Below are positions 24,880-34,949 of a stretch of 64,000 nucleotides of DNA, piece after piece. Made by a program: the position numbers and the translations under genes. The first letter of the stretch is position 1, and every line of letters begins with the position of its first letter. The stretch is from Paragorgia papillata (Eukaryota > Cnidaria > Anthozoa > Scleralcyonacea > Coralliidae): contig JAWNZC010000337.1 of assembly GCA_035771165.1 (NCBI GenBank), positions 4,765,501 through 4,829,500 on the forward strand, in the 5' to 3' direction. The notes under the pieces were generated by a model. It had not been told where the DNA came from and did not search any database. It worked only from the letters and a program-made list of their open reading frames with translations.

Positions 24880-26390
24880 ATTGAAAGGGACATCCGGTCA
24901 AGGTCACATGCAGTTACACAACTGTCCGAAATTAAAATTGAAGGATATCCGTAAAGGTAAATAAGAGACATCACAAAGAGAATATCAGAAGGAAGTTTGT
25001 ATAAGATCTGCGTTGATATTGAAACATGTAAATTGCAAACGCATGTCAATCAGAAAATATCTCTTTTTTTAAAAAAAATACTGCGGCTATTTTCCTAAAT
25101 GATTACCAAACCAGCCAAACTTTCATATACTATAATTTAGTATACAGGAATTTTTATTGAAGGGAATTTCAAATTTCGAGTGTGGGAAAGAATTTGTTAA
25201 CACTTCGAGGCCTGTACTCTCCCTGTGCTGAATAAACCTTAAAGGCTCGTCGTCAGGCTTCAACGTTTAAAGAGGAACTTCACTGTCCGTTTCGCGCATG
25301 TCCATAGCATTGTTTACGTTTTGATTTGAGTCCTTAATTATAATTTTGATAACATTTTGATAAAAGTTTTGGACGACTCAGTTCAAAGACTTACCACAGA
25401 TTCTGCAGTTTCCAGAAGCGTAAAAATCAAGCAACACTACAGCAACTTTCTGGGAATGAGAAAAATCCGAAGCAACTTAACAAAATAGCAATCCGCGTAG
25501 AATGAGGACCAGCATGCCGATTGAATGTGTTATTCTAATTTTTCAGACTAAAAAAATAATTTGTTATTTTATTCGTTGACAAAGCTCTGACAAAGCATAT
25601 ACTCAGTCGCGGGATAGCTGGTTTGATTCTAGCAAACTATAGAGCTTTCTATTTATTTGTATTTTTACAACTGCACCGTCTCGGTTTAGCATTAAAGAAG
25701 GACTACAGTCCGTTTTGCACATGCATGTTCTTTGATTTTGTTGGGGACCCCACCGAAAATCCAATATGCTCGTTCTCATATCATTTTATGCGGCCAATGG
25801 TTGATGGTCAAGATGACCAATTTGATTAAGCAAGATGACCAATTTGTCGGATACATCCATACAACCCCTTCATCACATCTGGTGATAGCAGGAAACAATA
25901 TAGATGTATATGTATATTTGAAACTTTTCCAAAGAGGGGGAAATTTATAGAAGAAAGCAACCTGAAGCCAGGCAGATCAGGAAGTTGCTGTAGTGTTGCT
26001 TGATGTTTACGCTGCTGGAAATTGGAATGATCTGTGGTAATTCTTTGAACTGATTCGTGCAAGACTTTTATCAAAATGTTATAAAAACTTTAATTATAGT
26101 ACGCAAATCAAAATTTAAACAATCCTATGGACATGCGCAAAACGAGCAATATCATTCCCCTTTAACAAATTTTATATATGCCCACACACGAAATGTAAAA
26201 TTTCCTTGAATAAATATGTACATGCGATCGACATCAGTATCAAGGCAGATCTTAGTTTACAAACTTCCCTCTGATATTCTCTTTGTGATGTCTCTAATTT
26301 CCCTTACCATCGATTTTCAGTCGACAGTCGTGTAACTGGCATGTGACCTTGACCGGATGTCCCTTTCAAGATCTTTCAATATTATTTATA
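24880..26390. mobile_element. composite nested foldback, copy 2
   Basis: A diverged duplicate of 19800-21720 in the same orientation, lacking the 20205-20515 insertion. The inner TTAAAGAGGAACTTCACTG..CATTCCCCTTTAA element spans about 25268-26167. Confidence 0.7.
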
Positions 26391-26639
26391 TCTTAATGGG
26401 GGCGGTTTTGCGCATATCCATTTTGATTTGAGCTGAGTCCTTACAATTTTGATGATATTTTGATAAAAATTAATAACACTATAATTTGATAAAAGTTTTG
26501 GACGAATCAGTTCAAAGACTTACCACAGATTCTCTGGTTCCAGCACCATGTGAGATTATCGATTTTATTAGTGGCGGAAACATTAATAAAATACTGCATT
26601 TTATTTAATAAAATGTTGAGTTGTTAATGAGTTTAATAT

Positions 26640-26800
26640 ATATATATATATAGTTCAATCTACAGACACGGTGTTTCGCTGTACAACAGCTCATCAGTGT
26701 AGCTTGGAACAATCTGAATGAATTTCATCAATTACTTATACACATGCGATTGTCAGTGACAACCGCATATGGAACAGCATCGGTGAAGTACATTCAGGTA
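26640..26800 (-). mobile_element. PLE/retrozyme-like repeat with hammerhead
   Basis: The minus-strand sequence matches 52149-52347: it shares TACTTCACCGATGCTGT, GTATAAGTAATTGATGAAAT and the complete hammerhead at its 3' end. It is followed by AT repeats. Confidence 0.75.
26660..26702 (-). ncRNA. hammerhead ribozyme, type I layout
   Basis: Read on the minus strand: stem I 5' CTACA; core CTGATGA; stem II GCTGT-TGT-ACAGC; core GAAA; short stem III closing with GT; cleavage triplet GTC; then TGTAG, which pairs perfectly with CTACA. All three helices and all invariant core positions are present. Self-cleavage is the known activity of this fold; activity of this copy is inferred. Confidence 0.85.
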
Positions 26801-26807
26801 GGAGTCT

Positions 26808-26985
26808 AACGTTTCGAGCAAAGCCGCCCTTCGTCAGAGATAAACTTTTCTCTCTGACAAAGGGCCTTTGCTCGAAACGTTAGACTCCTACGTTCTCTGT
26901 TTCGGCAGTATATCTAACCTTACTATATTTCGATTGTTGTTTCTACACTGCCTATACGCAGCACGCTACTTTTATTATATATATA
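26808..26985. repeat. second copy of the GTTTCGAGC palindrome
   Basis: A diverged copy of 12677-12849 with one arm shortened, joined downstream to the same GATTGTTGTTT.TACACTGCCTA.CGCAGCACGCTAC tail that follows the first copy. Confidence 0.85.
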
Positions 26986-27111
26986 TATATATATTTTATT
27001 TAATAAAATGAACGTTGCTACTCCGAGTTTCACGCGTTAAGCGATCATCGGGCAACTGAAAAAGTTTGACTTTAGTTTCTGTTTATATTGCGTGGCACGC
27101 AATAGAATATA

Positions 27112-27152
<41 letters not shown>
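27112..27152. repeat. (AT)n tract
   Basis: About 40 bases of AT immediately before the tandem 302-bp units. Confidence 0.9.
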
Positions 27153-27156
<4 letters not shown>

Positions 27157-27750
27157 TATTTATAAACCGCGCAGGAGGGCTTTATCGGATATAAAACACG
27201 AGGCGATAGCCGAGTGTTTTAGAGCCGATAAAGCCCGTACTGCAAGGTTTTTAAATGACTTCTAAAAAGAATCACTTCATACGTTCATTGGCGTAGTAAT
27301 TTTGAAAATTAAGCTTATCTCAGCCGTTAAAAAACAGCGAGAAACTTAGAGCGAGTCTATATCACATATATAGATCCGATACGCTCATGATTTTTCTTTG
27401 TGTTTTCCTCATGAATTATTAATGAATTTTAGAAATATACTAGTATATATATATGTAATATTTATAAACCGCGCAGGAGGGCTTTATCGGATATAAAACA
27501 CGAGGCGATAGCCGAGTGTTTTAGAGCCGATAAAGCCCGTACTGCAAGGTTTTTAAATGGCTTCTAAAAAGAATCACTTCATACGTTCATTGGCGTAGTA
27601 ATTTTGAAAATTAAGCTTATCTCAGCCGTTAAAAACCAGCGAGAAACTTAGAGCGAGTCTATATCACATATATAGATCCGATACGCTCATGATTTTTCTT
27701 TGTGTTTTCCTCATGAATTATTAATGAATTTTAGAAATATATATATATAT
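27151..27750. repeat. two tandem 302-bp units with long hairpin
   Basis: The two units (27151-27452 and 27453-27750) are near-identical, differing at only a few positions. Each holds a long hairpin: GGGCTTTATCGG pairs with CCGATAAAGCCC, and TAAAACAC pairs with GTGTTTTA around GAGGCGATAGCCGA. Near-identity implies a recent duplication or a tandem element. Confidence 0.9.
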
Positions 27751-28000
27751 ACCGTGTCTGTAGATTGAACTATGTACGCTCCTTCACTTCGGTGTTGTTG
27801 AGCATTCTGTGAAGTTGCCGTGGGTACCTATTAGCGATAATGCAACGTTCACTACCCTTGTGGAAGTTTGAGCACTCTGGACCCATGCGTACTTCACGCT
27901 ATCTGAATGTACTTCACCGATGCTGTCCCACATGCGGTTGTCACCGACGATCGCATGTGTATAAGTAATTGATGAAATTCATTCAGATTTCACAAATCTT
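27751..28000 (+). mobile_element. retrozyme-like unit, hammerhead 3' half only
   Basis: Begins ACCGTGTC|TGTAGATTGAAC, the 3' half of the hammerhead including the cleavage site, and continues with the same GTACGCTC..CATTCAGATT body as 52149-52303. The downstream hammerhead core is missing because the sequence switches to an unrelated inverted repeat after CATTCAGATT. Confidence 0.7.
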
Positions 28001-28260
28001 CCCTCGGCGGCGGGGAAATTTAATCGCTAATTTCCCACAAGTCATGTTATTACTTATAAATATATATATACATATATAATACCATGACCTGAGGGAAATT
28101 AGTGATTAAATGTCCCCGAAAGGCGAGTTGGATGTTAGGATGTTTGGTCATGCATGCGAATGAGGGGGAAATTCGGAATTTGCCCTGTTACAGGGAGAAT
28201 AAGAAATTTTTCCCCGTTTGGGGGAAATTAGAGATTAAATTACCCGGTGAGAACTAAAGA
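28000..28260. repeat. inverted repeat of GGGAAATTA-type arms
   Basis: GGGAAATTTAATC..CTAATTTCCC pieces recur in inverted orientation across a central AT repeat. No coding potential seen. Confidence 0.5.
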
Positions 28261-29518
28261 AACCCATAGTCAAACATGGTATTATAATTATATAAATTAA
28301 AAACATGATTCGAAGCACGCAGCCGACATAATTATTAACGACCGTGTCAGATAATTTTGGTACGCGTTAATCGATTATTTCTTTTTTTTCCATTCCGCGC
28401 GTCCTTCTGTTCGAAAATCAGTTCAAGTAATGATCTAAGTTTACTGAGGAAGGTTTTCAGTTTGCTAGTCATACAGCTAGCCTATAACGACTGAGTCTGA
28501 TCTCCAGGGATTAAACTGGCTCAATCAGCTACAGAGTAATGCAAGCGCTATCTAATCATTGAGCTATACTGTCTGCCCAGGTATAATGACTCAAGATTTA
28601 ATTTTCCAGACAAAAACCTGGTTTGAATATCTATGAAATAAAGCAAAGTGCGTCATAGTGCATGGAATGACCTTTCTATTCTCTTTCGCTTCGCTCAGCC
28701 GAATATAAAATATTTCATGTCTGAGTGACTACAATGAGACAGGTTGGAGGTGACCGCCCAGCAAATGTCAGCCGGTCAAAGTGTTAACGTTTATTCACGT
28801 CGTATAGTTACAATGTCAATTGTCATGCTAGGACCTAGTCGTCATAGCCGGACACAAGGTTTACATGAAGAACTACACATGGGAATGTTCATTATTGTTC
28901 GTACCAACAACGAAAAACAAGTTTTATATTGCGTAAGACTATATAATACATTATTTGGAAAGCTAGCTGTGACTAACAATTAGTTACAAGTTGTACATAG
29001 ACGATAGATTCGATGGCATAATGAATGTATAAGAAGACTAGCTAGTCTTCAATTCGATGATAAAGGTACACTGGCGTGTCAACAGTTTCCACTGCCATAT
29101 GGATATGAAAGCACGCCTGGTAAACGTATGTGACTGACTGACTGGAAGGCGTCAAGTGATAGTTAATAAAAGGGAGTGGTACATGTATATATACCATGTG
29201 GAGTCCCAGGGGAGAGGGCCCGCATGCAGCGGGCACGCTGAATATAACGAAAGAAATACATTTTCTATATAATAAACCGCCATGGGAAGTATTAATCTAA
29301 AAATGTATAATTTTTTATTAATTTAGTTCATACATAAGAACGCTTATTTTTAGGTAGGCTTACTATCAAAAGTTTACGGTATGTTTAATAAGTCGTGAAT
29401 TAGTTTAAATAAATCTAACACTTATATTTACACCACATTGTTACTGCAATAATCGAAAAAGTTATATCATGGTTTATTATTTATTTATTTATTTACTTAC
29501 TTATTTATTTATTTGTTT

Positions 29519-29550
<32 letters not shown>
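28260..29550. other. upstream region, no gene recognised
   Basis: A 79-codon ORF at 28744-28983 (+) matches nothing I recognise. The stretch ends in a TTTA microsatellite (about 29470-29548) that serves as the polypyrimidine tract of a 5' UTR splice acceptor. The promoter of the downstream gene is probably here, but no motif can be singled out. Confidence 0.4.
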
Positions 29551-29552
<2 letters not shown>

Positions 29553-31235
29553 CTCGTCAAGACAGGCAATTTGTTGATACCATGAAGATTTGTCTTGTTA
29601 TTGTTTTCACTACTACTGCACTGTTCCTTGTCGATGCCGCGCCATCTCAAGGTTAGTGGATATATTTTCAGTAAACAAATAATCTTGATATATTAGTTAA
29701 CAGCTTTTGTGAGCAACCAGGTAATGGATAAAACGTACATGCATGGTGTATATTGCTACTCTAGTTTATAAGGTGTTAACCAGTCAAGTTCTTTATCACA
29801 AACTGAGAAACTGAGGTTATTATAACTTTTGTGAATATCCCTTAGTAAAATAAAAAAAAAATAAGATGAAAAGAAAACTATATGGGGTCACCACATACTA
29901 TGTACATGCAACCGCGGTTTTAACAGGTACGAGTGTCAAACATTAGCAGTGTCATCATTGCTATTATCAAACCAAATTAATTTAAAGGAAACGCGTGCAT
30001 GGATGTTTCTCCTACAATTATTAAACATGTAGGTTTTTAAGTATTATGGTTGATAATACATAACCTTCTCTGATAAATCTTCTGTTCACATGTGACGTCG
30101 AAATATTTAAATTGCATATCCAGCCACCTGAATCAACAACGACGGAATGAAGGAAACGAAAAACTGCAAAAGATGTTACTCTGTCATTTTAAGTGTGCTT
30201 TCTAATAAGACAAACTTAATTTTCGTTTCATAGGCACTTTAGCCGTGCGTAAATATACCAGTACTTAATATATAAATAAATGTGTGTTTGCACTGGGATC
30301 TGTTTATTATTTATCACTTTATCTTTCGACAAAACAGCTAGTAATCACGACAAAATTGAAATTATTGACTACATGCGTATTTCGAGTACTTTTTGTTTTT
30401 CGCCGTGGTTTATATAACCCATGCATGATGCTGATGCTCTGTTTTGTCGAAAGGTATTTGGTCCAAATTGTACGTCATGTGTCATTATAATTGTTTGAAT
30501 CTTTACAAGATCTTACTGTTATTATGCCATGTTTTACAGGTAAAATGAGATCCAAGCGCAGTTTTCATTCCTATTTTGAAAATTATTTGGATGAGATGGC
30601 CACGAGCGCATGTGCAGCTTACGGGAAGCCTGCTGGTTTGTACTTCGCTGTGCGAAGAGAATGTAAACTTGGTCCTTCATGTCACCAAATTTGTACCTCC
30701 CATACAATTCGAAAACAAGCTCACATCTGGAACTCTAATAAGTAAGACATGATTTTGGCAATGTATTATTACATTTGTGTTCAATGTTAATTGATGTGTA
30801 GATTACATTTTTACCGTGTGTGTACTGAAATAGCTACCTGCAGATCACAGATAACTTCACAGCGTGTAAAGAACAAAAATAAGCAGAGTTTAAAAAATTT
30901 AAGTGGTTTATTGGAGGATTTGGGAGTGTGTGTGCGTGCGTGTGCGTGTGTACTATATATACTATTTACAGAGGTGCATGGCCGTTTTGTATCGGGGTAT
31001 ATACAGACACGAGGTGAAGCTAAGTGCCTGTATCCCGATACAAAACGGACGCGAATTCTGTAAATTACTTCTAAAACGATCTATTTGGTAAATTCATTGG
31101 CGTAGTAATTTTTCTAAAAAAAACTTTGTCTAATTAAAGCTAATGTATAAATCAAGAGGAACCTATATCACATATATAGACCCTCATTAAACATTAATTT
31201 TCATGAAGTTTACCTCATACCGTGTCTGTAGATTG

Positions 31236-31286
<51 letters not shown>

Positions 31287-34200
31287 TGTTGTTGTTTTAA
31301 AACCACGTCTTTAAAACATTTTTCGCACAAACGTTTTCACTTTAATAAGCTCTTCAGGTGCTAATACAATAATGATTAAAGAGTGGTATGTTATTTATAT
31401 ACTAGTAATATTATATTACAAAGTCCTACGTCAATGGATTCTAATGCTAATTAGTGCTATGTATTTCTAAATATTACTATAGTATTGTTTACGCCCACTA
31501 TTTACAAAAAAAAAATATATATATATATATATATCGGCGGTAAAAACATGTTAACTAGAGTTCAAGTCAGGCTTCAGTAGTTTTATTATTTCTGCTTCTT
31601 TCGATTCTCGTTGAAGTCGGTTTTGGGCATTACATTGGTAAATCGCCATTATTTTGAATTGTCCGTTGTCGCATGTCGCCAAGTGTTTGCTAACTGTTAA
31701 ATGTCGGTATTCATCGTGACGGATCTGTTCTTTGTGTAAGGTGACTCTCTTCCTTAGATTTTCAGTTTGGTCAAAATAAAAGCGTTCACATTTAGTACAT
31801 AAAATTAAATATATTATATTTCTTGCCTTGCAGTTCATAGAGATCTTGATTTTGAAACAATGCTACAAATTCTTCGCGCAAGTGAATACGGGATATTTTG
31901 TTTTATATGTTTTGGATGACATGATTTGAAATGCAAGTATTGGTGCGCGTCGGTTTCCTTATAAAATATGTCGGTTTGTATGTCTTTTCCTTCCTTGTAT
32001 ACTGAGGACGTCCAAAATGGTAGCTTTTCAATTCTTTGCTTTTTTCCATCGTGAATTCTATTTTCTCGTGAAGACTATTTAATAAATAATATAACATTCC
32101 ACATGATCTAGGATTAACAGCAATAGAGTACTGGCTAAACAATTACAAAACCTTCCTGGTACGACCATTCTCAAATGAGTTTATTCTCGAGGCTATCGCT
32201 CTAGTATTAAAGGAAAATACTTTCCACTTCGATGGGAAGTTCTACAAACAAATTAAGGGGACAGCCATGCATGGGCTAAGATGGCACCAACATATGCGAC
32301 GTTAGTTATTGGTTACTTGGAGAAATTGTTATATACAAAATAAGAAGAAATTCATGGCAGCGAAAACAAGGAATATCTCATAGAACATTTTAAAAGGCTT
32401 TTGGACGACTGTTTCATTCTCTGGAACAAAACTGAAGAAGAGTTAGATCAATTCCACAGTTTATTAAATAGTCTTCACGAGAAAATAAAATTCACGATGG
32501 AAAAAAGCAAAGAAAAGCTATCATTTTTTTTATACAAGGATGGAAAAGACATACAAACCGACATATTTTATAAGGAAACCGACGCGCACCAATGCTTGCA
32601 TTCCAAATCATGTCATCCAAAACATATAAAACAAAATATCCCGTATTCACTTGCGCGAAGAATTTGTAGCATTGTTTCAAAACCAGAAACGCGCGAAAAA
32701 CGACTGTATGAATTGGAACAATTTCTACAAAAACAAAATTACCCGCAAACTAATATATCAGAAGGAATAAAAAAGGCAACATCAATACCGCTGAAAGATC
32801 TAAGATCAACAAAAGAGAAATTGGGAGAAACGAAAGTTCTTCCACTCGTTGTAACTCACAACCCGAACAACCCACAAATTATTGGAAGGATAAAACAAGA
32901 CATAAAATTCTTAAATAACTCAGCACCAATGAAAGGTATAATGGACAAAACAAACTTAATAGTAAGCCGTCGCCAGGCAAAAAACCTAAAACAGGAATTA
33001 ACGCGAGCGGAATTCAAATCAGAAGCACCTATCCCAACCATAAGCAAGTGCGGTGAAGCTATAGATGCGGCACTTGTAATCTGATGATCACCGGAAATTC
33101 AATCAAACTAAAAAACGGGAAAGTTTGGGATATCAAGATCTCTATGAACTGCAAGGCAAGAAATATAATATATTTAATTTTATGTACTAAATGTGAACGC
33201 TTTTATATTGGCCAAACCGAAAATCTAAGGAAGAGAGTCACCTTACACAAAGAACAGATCCGTCACGATGAATACAGACATTTAACAGTTAGCAAACACT
33301 TGGCGACATGCAACAACGGACCATTCAAAATAATGCCGATTTACCAATGTAATGCCCAAAACCGACTTCAACGAGAATCGAAAGAAGCAGAAATAATAAA
33401 ACTACTGAATTCTGACTTGAACTCTAGTTAACATGTTTTTACCGCCGATATATATATATATATATTTTTGTAAATAGTGGGCGTAAGCAATGCTATAGTA
33501 ATATTTAGAAATAGCACTAATTAGCATTAGAATGAATGCATCCCTCAAATGGTTTTGGTCGAAAGGTTGCGGCGTGTGGGCGGTGGATTCCTCAAACTCC
33601 TTTCCTTGTTTTGATTGTTGTTTAGATTGTTGATATTAAATTTATTTTTATGCCTGCATGTCGAAATGATTTCTGATCTTTTATTGAGTAAAAAGTGTTT
33701 GTCTGCTTTCATGATACAAAGTTTCTCTTCCAAACATAAATTGCATCTGCCTGCTCATCCCGAGTAAGAAGCGTTTTAAAATAGACCAGGTTATGTTGAA
33801 ATTTTGTTTCTTTTCTTTTAAATCCCAGATGTGTTTCGAAAGTTCGGTTTCGTTTGAATATTTTTTTGTTTTGGAAAAATTTAGTGTGATTTCTGTATCG
33901 CTCTTTGAAATTGTTTGCTGTCATGCCAATGTAGTGTTTGGTGTTATTTATGTCGCTTGTGGAAACAGTTGCTTTGTAAACTATGCTATTTGTCAGGCAC
34001 TGTCCATTAAGTGGGCACTTGCTTTTATCCCTGCAGTTGCAACTGGCTGGAATATATAATATAGGTCGTGGGTTCGAATCCCAGCCGGGCCAATTAAGTA
34101 GAGTTTTCTCTACTTGTCCGGTATGTTTCGTCACTCGGAGTAACACCTAATATCATAATTCTCCACCCGAGTTTATTGTCCCGTAATAATTGTTCTATAT

Positions 34201-34615
34201 ATATATATATATATATATATGGACAAATATATAAGTACGTTATTGTATAATTTAAATTAAATTGTAGTTCTTTCATAATTTTATAGACTTCTCAATAGCA
34301 AGTGTGTGGAATCTCTCCACATTTACAAGAGCCGTCCATCCCTGGCAGACAACAAGAATGCCGACACAGATACAAATAAAGTTGGCATGGCAATATATCG
34401 GTATAATTCTTGCAATCACCATGGCTGTGGACCAAACTACTGCTGTTGCACGGGACCTTATTCTTAATGAATAACACAGTTTCGGCACAAGTGTATTATT
34501 AGTATCATGAAGCATTTGAAGGACCCAACTCTATGTTTAATTGCTAGTACAGTAACGTTACCACAGTATTGCTTCTTCATAAGGCTTTGCCTAATAGTTT
34601 ATGTATACAAATAAA
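29553..34615 (+). CDS. small secreted cysteine-rich protein (gene model)
   Basis: A complete 150-residue protein from exons 29582-29651, 30540-30741 and 34287-34467 (phases 1 and 2, all GT-AG; 453 coding bases exactly). A 5' UTR exon boundary is likely at 29553 (TTTTTACAG just before). Residues 1-20 form a signal peptide (MKICLVIVFTTTALFLVDAA). The mature part has ten cysteines, four in exon 2 and six in exon 3, ending in a CGPNYCCC cluster and GPYS. The C-x-SLHIYKSRP..YRYNSC..GCGPNYCCC layout resembles a module I associate with cnidarian secreted proteins; a function is not known to me. An AATAAA lies at 34610-34615. The gene sits about 7.5 kb before the PAN-EGF-fibrinogen-like exons, which are also secreted-type. 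Confidence 0.8.
29582..29651 (+). CDS. signal-peptide exon
   Basis: Encodes 23 residues plus one base: a positive start (MK) and a hydrophobic core, with a likely cleavage after VDA or DAA. The donor is CAAG|GTTAGT. The exit phase (1) is also the entry phase of the PAN exon at 42013. Confidence 0.85.
30540..30741 (+). CDS. cysteine-rich exon 2
   Basis: The acceptor is TTTTACAG and the donor TAA|GTAAGA. It encodes GKMRSKRSFHSYFENYLDEM and then four cysteines in SAC, REC, GPSC and HQIC. A dibasic-rich start (RSKR) could be a propeptide cleavage site (inference). Confidence 0.85.
30984..31047. repeat. hairpin related to the 302-bp units
   Basis: CGTTTTGTATCGGG pairs with CCCGATACAAAACG around an ACACGAGGTGAAGC..AAGTG apex. 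The following CATTGGCGTAGTAATTTT..TATATCACATATATAGA sequence is shared with 27151-27750, although the stem sequence differs. A hammerhead 3' half (ACCGTGTCTGTAGATTGAAC, 31219-31238) closes the unit. Confidence 0.75.
31240..31282. repeat. (AT)n tract
   Basis: An AT dinucleotide repeat directly after the hammerhead 3' half. Confidence 0.9.
31551..31838 (-). pseudogene. PLE GIY-YIG fragment
   Basis: A near duplicate of the GIY-YIG domain at 33084-33431. YFDQTENL replaces YIGQTENL, so the YIG motif itself is mutated. It is the inverted arm of the same element. Confidence 0.85.
32401..33083 (+). pseudogene. PLE reverse transcriptase, C-terminal part
   Basis: 227 codons beginning inside motif C (LDDCFILW) and continuing through EKIKFTMEKS, FLYKDGKDI..IFYKETD and the thumb. 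The upstream RT (motif B and before) is frameshifted near 32265 and then lost. The stop at 33083 is just before the GIY-YIG frame, so RT and endonuclease are now in separate frames. Confidence 0.8.
33084..33431 (+). pseudogene. PLE GIY-YIG endonuclease domain
   Basis: Motif IIYLILCTKCERFYIGQT, then LRKRVTLHKEQIR and E-A-E-IIK, gives the GIY-like (IIY) and YIG pair, the catalytic-type Arg region and the terminal Glu of PLE endonucleases. This copy keeps YIG, unlike its inverted partner. Confidence 0.8.
33545..34092 (-). pseudogene. second PLE GIY-YIG fragment
   Basis: Minus strand: a zinc-binding CNCRDKSKCPLNGQC block, then VYKATVST..HYIGMTANNFKERYRNH, split by a frameshift near 33720; the tail KRSEIISTCRHKNKF lies in the next frame. 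It is the same family as 47640-48881. Its upstream edge runs into a tRNA-like GGTTCGAATCCCAGCCGGGC (34065-34092). Confidence 0.8.
34287..34467 (+). CDS. cysteine-rich exon 3 with stop
   Basis: The acceptor is TTTTATAG. It encodes LLNSKCVESLHIYKSRPSLA, then VGMAIYRYNSC and GCGPNYCCCTGPYS before TAA. The frame matches exon 2 through the split codon AA|A. No ATG lies in this frame, so it is easy to miss. Confidence 0.85.
34610..34615 (+). terminator. poly(A) signal of the small secreted gene
   Basis: AATAAA about 143 bases after the stop codon. Confidence 0.65.
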
Positions 34616-34715
34616 ATTTTGTATTATCAATTATTATTTGTGACCTGAAAAATCCATCAATATCACTATTGCATGTTGTTAAGAAAAGATATCAGAATGA
34701 GTGTAAATGTCCTTC

Positions 34716-34915
34716 GAGCTATTTTACTCAGAAAAATTTTCTAAGTTCCCAAGCGGGACTCGAACACACAACCTTCTCGCCGGTGATTCATACCATGTCA
34801 TACATCGAACTCAACCTACGTTCAATTCATCAGAGTCCCATGCAGTAACTCAATGGTTAGAGCGTCTCACCAGCGATCAGAAAGTTGTGGGTTCGAATCC
34901 CGCTTGGAAACTCAA
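34716..34915. repeat. inverted pair of tRNA-derived SINE heads
   Basis: Minus copy 34716-34800 (B box GTTCGAGTCCC, tail TTTTTCTGAGTAA) and plus copy about 34838-34915 (A-box-like TAACTCAATGGTTAGAGCG, B box GGTTCGAATCCCGC) face each other. Neither closes into a tRNA cloverleaf. Confidence 0.7.
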
Positions 34916-34949
34916 TTATCAATATTGCATGTTGTATTCTTTCCCACAA

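Larger units (their letters stand above)
31435..33535. mobile_element. Penelope-like element with inverted 5' arm
   Basis: A rearranged PLE in intron 2 of the small secreted gene. The right part (32110-33431, +) reads RT motif B (QIKGTAM, then a frameshift), motif C as LLDDCF near 32392, the RT thumb, and a GIY-YIG domain. The left part (31435-32100, -) is an inverted copy of the 3' half, with an internal deletion. The inverted arms share TTTACAAA-edged ends and CTAATGCTAATTAGTGCTA-like outer sequence. An inverted partial copy at the 5' side is a known PLE habit. Confidence 0.85.

Noticed and set aside
34838..34915. Functional tRNA gene
   Set aside because: A- and B-box-like sequences are present but acceptor and anticodon stems do not close; the family tail identifies a SINE.
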